A stretch of 61,998 nt of DNA, taken from positions 1 through 61,998 of the forward strand of contig MLAK01000799.1 in assembly GCA_001839685.1 (NCBI GenBank). Direction: 5' to 3'. This document shows positions 48,726 through 58,483 of the stretch, piece after piece. The notes under the pieces were generated by a model. The model was not told where the DNA came from. It saw only the letters and a program-made list of their open reading frames with translations, and made no database searches. The DNA comes from Tritrichomonas foetus (taxonomy: Eukaryota; Parabasalia; Tritrichomonadida; Tritrichomonadidae). Each line of letters starts with the position of its first letter. Positions within the stretch are counted from its first letter, which is position 1. Position numbers and translations under genes: made by a program.

Positions 48726-51554
48726 ATGGCAGAGGAATTTCGAGTTTCGCCAGAGTTTCAATGCTTTGCAATGTCAATGAAGGATTTCAAACTAGGAAAA
48801 CGAATCGGAGCTGGTGGAAATGGCGAAGTTAGATTAGCCACTCATATCGCCACAAAAAAAGTTTGCGTATTGAAAAAGCAGGCAATTACTGAGACGGATT
48901 TAGAAAAACTTCTTCAATTCAAAAGGGAAGTCGAACTTTTGGCCACTTTTAAGCATCCTGCAATTGTCCCATTTATTGGTTTCTGTTCTGCTTCAGCGCC
49001 CAACTATTTCATCTACTTGAAGATGATGGAGAAAGGAAATGTCACATCTGCCGCACAATTGATCGCCAAAAAGCCAGATCCGAAATGGCATAAAGGGAAA
49101 GAATTAATCATTGCTTACGGAATTGCTTCGGCGATGGAATTTCTTCATCGTAATAATGTCGTACATCGTGATTTGAAAGGAGAAAATATTCTCCTTGATG
49201 AAAACTATTATCCCTTTGTCACTGACTTTGGAAGCGCCAAATGCCTGGATAGTCTCAAAAATGCGGGCAATCCGAAAGTCACATGTAGGCTTCTCACGCC
49301 TTACATCAGTGCCCCAGAGCTCTTGAAAAACGTAGATGAAATTGGAGCAGCCATGCAGACCAAAGAAATCGATATTTTTGCATATTCAATGATTCTTTAC
49401 ATCATTTTGATGAAAAGTATTCCATTCGGTGTTAAAGCAACTGTATTTATGATCCAAATGAAAATTCTGGAAGGAAACTACCCTGAAATTGCTGAATTTG
49501 TACCACAACACTGGAGAGAGCTTATCGAAGAATGCAGAGATATGGTTCCATCTAAAAGACCACAGTTTTCAAGCATCGTCAAAAGATTGAAATCTGAAGC
49601 ATTCACAAGTGAACTCACACCAGAACAATTGACTGAATTCCAAGAATACGTTGCACTAATTGACTCAGAAATGGGTTATGCTGCACCAGAACCGGCTGCT
49701 TCAGAACCAGCTGAATCAATCGCCACACCAAATGTAACTCCAGCTGCCGACAAAGGTGAAAAGATTGTTGAGTATGTTACCTCTAAGGTTTCAACTTCAC
49801 CTTCAGCTTCACCAACAAAATCTCTTACTTCGACTTTACATCCTGATGCTATGACAATGCCAAAACCTTCAACTGCCGCAGCTGCTGCTGCTGCTTCAGC
49901 CGAGGTTGGTGTGCCATTGATTGAAAAATTAAAAATTGAAGCAGATAAAGGAAAACTAGCTGCAATTCTTCAATATGCAGAAGCACTTTTTACCGGTTCA
50001 TGTTGTGAAGTTGATCTTTTAACTGCACGAACATATTATAACAAAATTGCAATCCTTAATGCTAATTCAGGCGTTAGTTTAGCCGAAATAGCAGAATCAG
50101 AATTCAAAATTGGCGAATGCTTCCGTCTTAGTGGTGAATTTCAAAGTGCATCCAATTTCTATAAACGATCTACACAACATGGAAATGCTGAAGCAGCCTT
50201 TGAACTTGCCGAACTATTATTTGAAGGTAAAATTCCATGTCGTAGTGGTATTGAACGCAATACATATTATAAACGAGCTGCCGATTTCGGTCTTGAAAAA
50301 GCGATTAATAAATATGCGCAAATCATGTATTGGTATGGCGATGATGGTCAACCTAACAAACGAATTGCCATTGAATATTTCAAGAAAGGTTCTGATCTTG
50401 GAGATCCAGAAATGATGTATCTTTGGTCATGTCGTTGTGAATATGGACGTGATGTTCCACAAAACATTCCTGAAGCAATGAAACTTCTTCAAAACTCTGC
50501 AGAATTAAATTATGCACCAGCACAATATAATCTTGCGATTCATCTTTATAATGGAATTCATATGAAAAAAGATGTTGATCTTTCTATTGAATATTTTCGA
50601 CGTGCAGCAACACAAGATCATCCTAAAGCACTTTTATTTTATTCTATTTTAACACGTGAAAGTGATCCAGAACAATCTAACGAATTCTTTGAGAAATCAC
50701 GAAATTTGAATGATTTTGATGCATGGGCACTTAATGGAGATTTTTGTCTTTCTAATGGTGATCCAAATACTGCTATTGAGTCATATTTCTATGCACTTAC
50801 TAATGATCCATATATGCAAAATCCACGATCAATGTATGCCATGACTCGCTTAGGTAATTATTTTGAAAGCACATCTAATGAAACAGTTGCACAAGAATTT
50901 TATGAACTTGGAGCACATAATTGTCATGCACTTGATGAACAAGGATTTTTAACACCACTTGAATTTACATTTTATCATTGTTCAACATGTGGAGAAGATG
51001 TTTGTGAAAGCTGTAGTAAAGTTTGTCATTCTGGACATAATTTGAAAGCACTTGGAATTTTACGAGGTCATTCATGTTCATGTGGTCGAAAAGGTTTACA
51101 AGGTCATTGTTCGAGTGAATATTTAGGAACATCATGTTGTCAACAACATCTTTATCAATGTAACACATGTTGTTTTAATGATAGTGAGAAATATATTTGT
51201 TCAACATGTAAGAATACATGTCATTCTGGTCATGAAGTTGTTGATTGTGGTCTTGTTAAAGGATTTTGTAGCTGTGGAGTTAAAAATCTTCCACATAATT
51301 TCAAATGTAAAGTTCTTGATTATAATCATAATTCCCAACCACATCAATGTTCATGTTTAACATATGGATCAGATCAACAACGTCAGCGTTGGTTTAAATG
51401 TGCAACATGTTCTCTTTATGGTTGTACATCATCTGGCGTTTGTGAATCATGTGTTAATCATTGTCATTCACAAGGTCATATTGTTTATGATGTTGGAGTT
51501 CAATCAGGAGTTTGTGGATGTATCAACAACGGTACATGTATTCTCACTCAATGA
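48726..51554 (+). CDS. TKL-type kinase - Sel1 repeats - UBR-box zinc fingers
   Basis: A 942-residue protein with three parts. Residues ~20-300: an active-looking kinase with GAGGNGEV (28-35), VCVLKK (Lys50), VVHRDLKGENILL (HRD 147-149), VTDFGSAKCL (DFG 167-169) and ISAPELL; the style is tyrosine-kinase-like. Residues ~300-390 are a Ser/Ala/Pro linker. Residues ~390-740: Sel1-type repeats (GNAEAAFELAELLFEGKIPC, NYAPAQYNLAIHLYNGIHM, DHPKALLFYSIL). Residues ~748-942: three Cys/His-rich units, each CxxC ... CxxC ... CH(S)GH ... CxCG (YQCNTC ... ICSTCKNTCHSGHEV ... FCSCGVK), closely following UBR-box spacing, especially UBR7. UBR boxes read N-degrons or histones. TKL-Sel1 proteins are common in trichomonads; adding UBR boxes is unusual. 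Predicted cytosolic signalling protein. Confidence 0.88.
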   Translation: MAEEFRVSPEFQCFAMSMKDFKLGKRIGAGGNGEVRLATHIATKKVCVLKKQAITETDLEKLLQFKREVELLATFKHPAIVPFIGFCSASAPNYFIYLKMMEKGNVTSAAQLIAKKPDPKWHKGKELIIAYGIASAMEFLHRNNVVHRDLKGENILLDENYYPFVTDFGSAKCLDSLKNAGNPKVTCRLLTPYISAPELLKNVDEIGAAMQTKEIDIFAYSMILYIILMKSIPFGVKATVFMIQMKILEGNYPEIAEFVPQHWRELIEECRDMVPSKRPQFSSIVKRLKSEAFTSELTPEQLTEFQEYVALIDSEMGYAAPEPAASEPAESIATPNVTPAADKGEKIVEYVTSKVSTSPSASPTKSLTSTLHPDAMTMPKPSTAAAAAAASAEVGVPLIEKLKIEADKGKLAAILQYAEALFTGSCCEVDLLTARTYYNKIAILNANSGVSLAEIAESEFKIGECFRLSGEFQSASNFYKRSTQHGNAEAAFELAELLFEGKIPCRSGIERNTYYKRAADFGLEKAINKYAQIMYWYGDDGQPNKRIAIEYFKKGSDLGDPEMMYLWSCRCEYGRDVPQNIPEAMKLLQNSAELNYAPAQYNLAIHLYNGIHMKKDVDLSIEYFRRAATQDHPKALLFYSILTRESDPEQSNEFFEKSRNLNDFDAWALNGDFCLSNGDPNTAIESYFYALTNDPYMQNPRSMYAMTRLGNYFESTSNETVAQEFYELGAHNCHALDEQGFLTPLEFTFYHCSTCGEDVCESCSKVCHSGHNLKALGILRGHSCSCGRKGLQGHCSSEYLGTSCCQQHLYQCNTCCFNDSEKYICSTCKNTCHSGHEVVDCGLVKGFCSCGVKNLPHNFKCKVLDYNHNSQPHQCSCLTYGSDQQRQRWFKCATCSLYGCTSSGVCESCVNHCHSQGHIVYDVGVQSGVCGCINNGTCILTQ

Positions 51555-52330
51555 ATTCATTCTTTTATTTAAAGAAAAACGCAATCTATTTTCTATTATT
51601 TCTTTTCATCACTTTTTTTTTAATCACATTTTTTAATCACTTATTTCATTCAATATCATAATTGTGTCTCTCATATTTTTCTTTCTTTATTTGCTTTTCT
51701 TATTTGTTAAATTTTTGATGAAAATAAAATAGTTTATTATATTTAGGAACTATTTACATGAAAATAGAGCCTACAATGGGAAAATCTTTCGCAATGAATT
51801 TGAACCAATTTGAGAAACCATTTTTCCATTAACTTCAAGATTCAGTTTTATGCCTTATTCTAGTTATTTGATTCTCAACAATATCTCACATTGACGCTCA
51901 GAATTTCTATAGTATTGAATTAAGTACAGAATATTTTGATGTTGAGAAATTAAATCTATTGGATGTAAAATAAGCATAAATAAAAACAAATTTAGAAAAT
52001 TGATGTCTTGGGATAAAGCCGTATGGTACTTCTAATCGTAATTGATAGGAAAATAACAGTTATTTAATTATCAACATCAGAATAGTCCGATAATCTAATC
52101 GTAAATTATCAGTAGTTGTATTCAATTTCTTTTAAGTGTCCGATAATTGAATCATTGCGGTTATAAATTAGTCAAATTCGGGTAATAAATGGTCATAAAA
52201 TGTATATTTTTGTCAATTATTTGTATAATTTTTGAATACATACTATCAAATTTGAAATTTCTCATTGAAAATAAATTATCTATTATCAGAATTTATTCTT
52301 TTTTTGAATTCGTCCGTCAATAATTTGTGA
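51555..52330. other. Intergenic spacer
   Basis: AT-rich. TCCGATAAT occurs twice, at about 52087 and 52140. TCAATAATT lies just before the next gene's ATG. No gene is seen. Confidence 0.5.
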
Positions 52331-52927
52331 ATGAATTCAACATTTTGTGATCAAATGGATCCCTCGGTTGCCACATCAGCATTTACGGAACTCGCCATTG
52401 AAGATCAAATCCGAAACGTTTGGAAAGAAATCGAATCAATCAGAAATATGAAATGCAAAACTCCTCATGAAAAGGCAATTCAAGATTGGCAGATTTTGAG
52501 ATTAATGGAAGTCCACAATCGTCTTGATATTGAAACAACAAGGCAACAGGAAAATCACTTGAAACAGTTAATGAATATGTTGAAGTTGGATGAAATTGAT
52601 GCAAAAGTTTCAGCAGCTGGAATTAAGGCCAAAATAATGCCTGAAATGTCAAATAAGAACAATAGCAGCACAACTGAAACTATCTTCACTGTTCGTGATA
52701 AAGACGATAAAGCACCAATTATCACAGATGGATTTGTTGATCCAATGTATAAATTTAATGATGCTATTGCTGCAATAGCTAGTCAATCATCATCTATTTT
52801 AATAGAGAGGAAGCGAGAGATCAATAAGAATTTAATTATTTTAAACCATAAAAGACATCTGACACATGAAGAAATGAAAACTCAAAAACATTTAATGGCA
52901 GAACTAAGAGCACTTAATGGTGCGTAG
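52331..52927 (+). CDS. Small helical protein, unknown
   Basis: A 198-residue soluble protein with an initiator-like TCAATAATT ~13 nt before the ATG. It is mainly charged helices: EDQIRNVWKEIESIRNMKCK, WQILRLMEVHNRLDIETTRQ, HLKQLMNMLKLDEIDAKVSA, a polar linker (~105-130) and a second helical part (FNDAIAAIASQSSSILIERK, HEEMKTQKHLMAELRALNGA). No motif or family is recognised. It might form coiled coils with a partner. Codon use is like the neighbours and the frame is intact, so it is probably a real gene. Confidence 0.65.
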   Translation: MNSTFCDQMDPSVATSAFTELAIEDQIRNVWKEIESIRNMKCKTPHEKAIQDWQILRLMEVHNRLDIETTRQQENHLKQLMNMLKLDEIDAKVSAAGIKAKIMPEMSNKNNSSTTETIFTVRDKDDKAPIITDGFVDPMYKFNDAIAAIASQSSSILIERKREINKNLIILNHKRHLTHEEMKTQKHLMAELRALNGA

Positions 52928-53511
52928 GTGCTCCTTAAATTAGTGAAAATTCACACTTTTTGTAAAAAAAGAATAAAACTTCTATCACTCAAAATGCTTT
53001 ATGTGTTATTTTCTTTTATTTATTGGATATGATTTCTATTTTTCCTCAAATAATATCAACAAAAGTTTGTAAGTAATAATAAATATAATGACATGATATA
53101 TATGCTTATACTTTAGATTGCAATCTTCATTGAAGTAGATTCTCAAAAATGTTTTTCGAATTAGAAAATTGTTTTGCCTGTCTTATGCACACTTTAAATA
53201 TTTCTTGAAGAACATTTCAATCAAGAAATTCTCATCATAAATATGAAGTTTCTTTATTCCAAAACTGATGAGTATCAACACAATATTTCACTTCATATCA
53301 CTTTATAAAACTAAGATGAAATAAAAACAATACTGAGGGTTAACAAACGGTGGTTAAATCCTTATGTTTGATATTTAAATCGATAAAAAATTAAATGCAA
53401 GAAAGGAGTTTACAATCATACATATAAATGCAAAATAAAGTATTTTTTTTTTTTATTCCATAACAAATATATAAATATTCAATTAGACAGAAACTAATCA
53501 GGAAATCTAAT
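52928..53511. other. Convergent intergenic spacer
   Basis: AT-rich DNA between convergent genes; nothing beyond short A and T runs is seen. Confidence 0.5.
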
Positions 53512-56500
53512 CTATTCTTCTTCAAGAGGTATAATTGAAGTTGTTTTCCTTGATTCTGTTGGTTTCACACTAAAACATAAAGCTTGGAATCCAAGTGCAG
53601 AAACACAGCCAGAATAGCTCTGTAGTCGTTTAATAAACACAGAAATTAGTAAAAGCTCCCTCATAGAAGCTCTGGAAGGTCCAAAAGAAGGCTGAATTGC
53701 AGAGGCCCTTGGAGAACGACTTGAATCTCTTGAAACTCTCATTGGTGAGCGACTTGAATCACTTGACCTCTTTTTAGGACTATTTGAAATGAGAGAGTGA
53801 ATAGATGAATCAATATTCCTCATTTGAAGAATTTTCTTCTCCGAACGTAGTAAATCAATTTTTCTCCTTAAAGTTCTATGCCCAATTGATGCCATTATTG
53901 CCTCTTCGAGGGCTGCACGCACATCTGCAGTGGCAATAAATGGAATAGATTCATCTGAAATGTGTCGAAACATTGCAACGGACCATTTTTCCCAAGATTT
54001 CAAATCTTGTCTAATTTTGGCACCTTTGGTTAATTCTTGACACTTTTTGCGAACTTCTTCACCAAGCCGAGTTATTTCGCTTTCTTGCTGTTGGCACACT
54101 GAAGTTTTAGTGATTAATTGATCATTTAATTCTCTAAATTTGTTTAAAATGGAATCACTTGCTTTCATTCCGCAAATTCCGCGAATTTGAGTCGCCTCAT
54201 CAATTGTTTGTCTGATAATTGGGGTTTCCCACCTTTTCAGGCATTCGCTCAGCGTTGTAACTGCCTCTTCGACAGTCAACCCAGTACCAACAAAATATCC
54301 AGCAATATACTTGCCACTATCTTTATTTTGATCATTACTGTTTTGTGAGTTGAGCTGGGAGTTGGATTGATATACATTTGTGATTGCTGTGAAACTATCA
54401 TCGAAGTGGTCACGAATGATGTTTAGGATTGAATCTCGAATTTTTGATATTTTTGCGTCTTTTTCTCCAAGTGAGGAAGCGTACTGGGATTGGAGAAGCA
54501 TGATTCTAGATTCAAATTGTGACTTTTCTGACATAAGCCTTGAGTTTAAGTGTTCTTCATGTTGTTTCAATTTCATTTCATTTGTTTTTTCAAATAATTT
54601 GAATTTTGCAATGTTCCTTTGCAAAGTTGACTTGCTTTCTTCAAGTTCATGAATGGTTTCTGTTGCATCAATTAGCTGTTGGCGTGTTTCTTGGAGTTCG
54701 TTTGAAATATGTTCAATTCTTGATTCATATTTCTGATTAATTGAGTCACTCTGTTGCTTCATTTGAGAAATTTGGAATAGTCGATTATTTTCACTATTTT
54801 CTAGCATTTTTTTCAATTTTGAGATTTTTTGTTTTAATTTTCGATCTTTATCATTTAGAATGACTGACATTGTTTCAGTCTGGTTTTGTTTTTCTTTCAG
54901 GGTATCAACAAGTTTTGAGATTTCAGTATTTTTGCTTTGACTTTTGTTCAATTCGTCTTCAAGGTGTTTTCTTGCTTCGGCGTCGATCGATTTCATTTCA
55001 GAATATTCATCTTGAAGTTTTTTGAGCTTTTTAAGTGCATCAGCCACTTCATTTCGTAGTTGTTGGTTTTCTGACGAAATTTGATCAAACGAGTTAACTT
55101 TTTGAATTAGTTGTTCATTTTCCTCTTGTAAATGCTTTAATTCTACAGCTTCTGTTGTACCTTTCATGGTTTTTGCACGTTTGGCAAATTTATTTCTTTC
55201 ACTGACGATTTTCTTGCCCAGGCGGTTTATAATATTCTTTTGTTCTTTATTTTCATTTTGTAATTTTAATAAAATTTTAATAAGATCTGAAACAGCGTCA
55301 AATGGTGACACATCATTATCTTCACCATAAATTGCTTCTAAATCGTCCTTCATAAAATCGACTCTTTCTGCAAGTTCCTCATATTGTGATTTAATTTTTA
55401 CATTTTCTTCTCTCGCTGAATTCAAATCCTCTTTAAGACATCTAGAGTCACTTGCAATTCTTTCAAGATGAGAAAACATAAGTGAGTTTACTTCAAGTGC
55501 TGCTTTAAAAAGAACATACAGCTCTTTGATTGGTGTTTTTTCAATGCTTGTTTCGTCGGCGAAATCGAAAAATGTCTGAAGTTGTGTTTCTGGGCTATCC
55601 ATTTCAAACAATGAAGCAATTTCTGCAATTCCATCAACACCACTTTGCTCTTCAATGAAACTGGCAATTCTTGATGTCTGAGCCATAACATATGTTCTAT
55701 CTTCTTCATTAAGGTTTGAATGTGTCGAGTTTGCAGAAAGTCGGATAAATCGAATGGCATTTTCTAAATGCCCAAGGAGTGCTTCCTCTCTTTTTGTTAA
55801 CACTTTTGATAATTCATTAACTTCAAGATCATTTATATTAAAGTTGCTGCTTAAATTTTTATTATCGTTATTGCTAATATTGCTATTATTTATGCTATTA
55901 TAATTAAAGTTAGTGCTGAAATTATTAGATGAAGAATAATTTGATTTGTTTTGATGATTTTGAGATAAATTAGGATTGAAAAGTTTGTCAAAATGTGTTC
56001 GTTTGAAAATTTCGATGATTTGTTGCTTTCCAGATAAATTGTGAAATTCGTTTAATTGGTTGGTAATTCCATCTGGATCAATTTTTACAAATTCATTGAG
56101 AATTTCTGTTATTTCTCTGTCAGCAAGATCCTGTGCCTCTGCTAGCTTGGATTCAAGGTCATACATTCCTTTCTCGAAATCGGATGATTTTTCTAAACTG
56201 TCTTCAAGAAGAACTTCAAGTTCAGAATTTGCAGAAATCAAATTTTGAATTAAACAAAACAAGTCATTTCTTTGCTGGGACAAAAGTGAAATGTCGTCAG
56301 ATTGAGAAACGATGAGAGTTTCAATCATTGAGAGAGCTTCTTCAATTTCAGAACATTTTGCATCATTTTCGGTGACTTTTGAATTTGATATTTTATTCTT
56401 CAAATTTTTATTCTCAAGTTGAAGTTTTGACACATCACTTGCATATTCGTCTCTTTCAATAGAAACACTTTGCAATTTATTGTCCAAATCTATCAGGCGG

Positions 56501-56772
56501 ACGCTCATTTCAGATTCATCATGATTATTAGAATTTCTTAATTGTTTCTTTAAGCTTTTGTTTTCTTTGGTCAGTCTTTTGACTTCGCTTTCGAGTTTGG
56601 CTTGGTTTCTCGAATTAGGCGAATTTTTGGTGCGATTAATGGTGGATATCTCTTGGCTTGATGATAAATAAGAGTCTGAATTTGGTGTGTTGTGGAAAGC
56701 GGTGGGAGAAACATAGGATGATCGACTGTGTTCAAATTCATTACTGGCTAGTGAATTCGAATCAGAATTCAT
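53512..56772 (-). CDS. Long coiled-coil protein
   Basis: A 1086-residue protein from ATG 56772. The N-terminal ~55 residues are Ser/Asn-rich and disordered. From ~58 (KLESEVKRLTKENKSLKKQL) to ~800 there are almost continuous heptads (ELAERVDFMKDDLEAIYGED, LKKLKKLQDEYSEMKSIDAE, KLKQKISKLKKMLENSENNR, ELEESKSTLQRNIAKFKLF), broken by an Asn/Ser-rich insert near 270-310 and a helical, less coiled part near 320-420. The tail has Ser-Pro and Arg repeats (KKRSSDSSRSPMRVSRDSSR), possible phosphorylation sites. The layout is that of centrosomal, basal-body or Golgi coiled-coil proteins. No family-specific domain is seen. Confidence 0.85.
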   Translation of the reverse strand: MNSDSNSLASNEFEHSRSSYVSPTAFHNTPNSDSYLSSSQEISTINRTKNSPNSRNQAKLESEVKRLTKENKSLKKQLRNSNNHDESEMSVRLIDLDNKLQSVSIERDEYASDVSKLQLENKNLKNKISNSKVTENDAKCSEIEEALSMIETLIVSQSDDISLLSQQRNDLFCLIQNLISANSELEVLLEDSLEKSSDFEKGMYDLESKLAEAQDLADREITEILNEFVKIDPDGITNQLNEFHNLSGKQQIIEIFKRTHFDKLFNPNLSQNHQNKSNYSSSNNFSTNFNYNSINNSNISNNDNKNLSSNFNINDLEVNELSKVLTKREEALLGHLENAIRFIRLSANSTHSNLNEEDRTYVMAQTSRIASFIEEQSGVDGIAEIASLFEMDSPETQLQTFFDFADETSIEKTPIKELYVLFKAALEVNSLMFSHLERIASDSRCLKEDLNSAREENVKIKSQYEELAERVDFMKDDLEAIYGEDNDVSPFDAVSDLIKILLKLQNENKEQKNIINRLGKKIVSERNKFAKRAKTMKGTTEAVELKHLQEENEQLIQKVNSFDQISSENQQLRNEVADALKKLKKLQDEYSEMKSIDAEARKHLEDELNKSQSKNTEISKLVDTLKEKQNQTETMSVILNDKDRKLKQKISKLKKMLENSENNRLFQISQMKQQSDSINQKYESRIEHISNELQETRQQLIDATETIHELEESKSTLQRNIAKFKLFEKTNEMKLKQHEEHLNSRLMSEKSQFESRIMLLQSQYASSLGEKDAKISKIRDSILNIIRDHFDDSFTAITNVYQSNSQLNSQNSNDQNKDSGKYIAGYFVGTGLTVEEAVTTLSECLKRWETPIIRQTIDEATQIRGICGMKASDSILNKFRELNDQLITKTSVCQQQESEITRLGEEVRKKCQELTKGAKIRQDLKSWEKWSVAMFRHISDESIPFIATADVRAALEEAIMASIGHRTLRRKIDLLRSEKKILQMRNIDSSIHSLISNSPKKRSSDSSRSPMRVSRDSSRSPRASAIQPSFGPSRASMRELLLISVFIKRLQSYSGCVSALGFQALCFSVKPTESRKTTSIIPLEEE

Positions 56773-56931
56773 TTCGCGGAATTTGAATATTATTTTTCTG
56801 GGGCCGTTTACTTCTATTATTCGACCATCTAGATATTGAAATTTTGTGAGAATGACGTTTATAAAATTATTATTTTCTGTGAATTCCTATTTGCAAAGTT
56901 TAAAAATAACTCTTTCTGATGAAACAACCGA

Positions 56932-57003
56932 TCTCTTGTGGTGTAGCGGTTATCATATGGGACTTTGAATCCCGGGATGGAGGTTCGACTCCTCCTAAGA
57001 GAA
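56932..57003 (+). tRNA. tRNA-Gln (anticodon TTG)
   Basis: A 72-nt cloverleaf: acceptor TCTCTTG pairs with TAAGAGA (one G-T), D stem GTGT/ATAT (wobble), anticodon stem TGGGA/TCCCG around loop CTTTGAA with anticodon TTG, and T stem GGAGG/CCTCC around TTCGACT. Internal A box TGGTGTAGCGG and B box GGTTCGACTCC suit Pol III. There is no intron and no encoded CCA. It reads CAA, the Gln codon that dominates the Q-rich genes in this window. The T tract right after it is the terminator. Confidence 0.96.
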
Positions 57004-57004
57004 A

Positions 57005-57006
<2 letters not shown>

Positions 57007-57047
<41 letters not shown>
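57007..57047 (+). terminator. Very long T tract (41 T), Pol III terminator
   Basis: An uninterrupted run of 41 T begins 4 nt after the tRNA body. Pol III needs only about 4-6 T, so the run is far longer than needed. Its true length in the genome may vary or be misjudged by sequencing. Confidence 0.85.
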
Positions 57048-57048
<1 letters not shown>

Positions 57049-57316
57049 TCTTATTTTGTGTCATATTAGTAGTATTTTGGTTTTGCATTTATATTTTATA
57101 TAGCTTTTTTAATCACTTACTTATCTTTTATTAAGCATCATATAACGACATCTCAAAGATGTATCTAATAATCAAATGATTATACAAATTCCTCATTATT
57201 TGTTCTTTGTGACATTCTATTTGAAAATCCATTCAAGTAAACAATATTAGTTTTCTCCTCTTTTAAAAATTATCATATCTGCGGATATCACTCCTAATGC
57301 AAAAAGTGACATTTTT

Positions 57317-58483
57317 ATGAGTGAACAATTTGATAATGAAATCATCAAATGCATCAAAGAAGGTAATTTAGAAAGTTTCAAAAAACTTCACATCGAGAAA
57401 AATGATGTTGATCGTCCCTTAAAACCATATACCACAATTCGATCTCTTCCAAAGTCCAAGAAAACTCCTTCACGCGTCATTCAGGGCCCGACCATTTTAA
57501 TTTTTGCTATTTTATGTGAACAGTCAGAAATTTGTCAATATATTCTCGAAAAAAAGAAACCAGCATTATCCATCACTGTGAATGGATGGAATGCTTTTCA
57601 TTTTGCATGCTTCACACACGACACATCATGTTTAAAAATTTTAATCGAAAAATGCTCAAGTGAAGATTTAATTTCATCAATTATACATCCTTCTCTGTTA
57701 AAGTTACAAAACCAAGACATAATTCCTTCTATTCAAACATATCACTGTCATACTAAAAATGATGTACAAACAACCAATGCACTTCACATTGCAGTTTCTA
57801 ATCGAAATCACGAAACAGTGTTAATTCTTTTTGGTGCTAATTTTCCAAACCCGCTCCATCATCATTTTAATGACAATGAATTTGAGTTTGAGGTGAATTC
57901 TAAAGCTACCATATCTGGAAGTACTCCTCTTCATATTGCACTATATAATTCTGATTTTGATATGTGCCAAATTTTGCTTCTCCTTGGAGCTGATCCAACA
58001 ATTAAAAATGCCGAAAATATTGATTGTTTTGCATATGCCAAGAGGCAGGGATTGAAAAAGGATTTTACTGATTTACTATCAGGAGAAATTGATTGTGAAT
58101 CTCTAGAAGACTTGAGTGTGAGATACTTTGTAAAGAATGAAGAAAACGCAATAACAAAAAACGAAATGAATAAAAAAGCACAAAATGATGAAAATGCAGA
58201 AAACGAAAATGAAGAAGAAGAGATCAAAGAATCGATAAAATATTTGAGAAGCCAAATCCATTCACTAAATAATGCTTTAAAAATGCTTGAACAAACAGAA
58301 GAACAAAAAAGAAAAAAGTTGATGACAAAAATAACGGATCCAGTTCCTCCGGTTTCGGTGTTGGAATCGAAAAAAGGCTGTTGTTGTATATGTGGTGAAT
58401 TTAACTCAATACGAAGTCAACTGTGCGGCAGAATGTTCTGTGAAATATGTCAGAAAAAAGCATCACATATTTGCTACTCATGA
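57317..58483 (+). CDS. Ankyrin-repeat protein with C-terminal zinc-binding motif
   Basis: A 388-residue protein. Ankyrin units are visible at ~90-115 (GWNAFHFACFTHDTSCLKIL), ~155-175 (TTNALHIAVSNRNHETVLIL) and ~205-240 (GSTPLHIALYNSDFDMCQIL, LLGADPTIKNAENIDCFAYA). A Lys/Glu/Asn-rich linker leads to a coiled coil (~295-330, KYLRSQIHSLNNALKMLEQT). The tail has CCCICGEFNSIRSQLCGRMF followed by CEICQKKASHIC, a Cys-rich treble-clef-like or incomplete RING-like zinc site. An adaptor or ubiquitin-related role is possible; the target is unknown. It follows the tRNA on the same strand. Confidence 0.82.
   Translation: MSEQFDNEIIKCIKEGNLESFKKLHIEKNDVDRPLKPYTTIRSLPKSKKTPSRVIQGPTILIFAILCEQSEICQYILEKKKPALSITVNGWNAFHFACFTHDTSCLKILIEKCSSEDLISSIIHPSLLKLQNQDIIPSIQTYHCHTKNDVQTTNALHIAVSNRNHETVLILFGANFPNPLHHHFNDNEFEFEVNSKATISGSTPLHIALYNSDFDMCQILLLLGADPTIKNAENIDCFAYAKRQGLKKDFTDLLSGEIDCESLEDLSVRYFVKNEENAITKNEMNKKAQNDENAENENEEEEIKESIKYLRSQIHSLNNALKMLEQTEEQKRKKLMTKITDPVPPVSVLESKKGCCCICGEFNSIRSQLCGRMFCEICQKKASHICYS

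Noticed and set aside
56900..57088. Lys-rich minus frame across the tRNA
   Set aside because: It is the reverse reading of the 41-T tract and tRNA-Gln.
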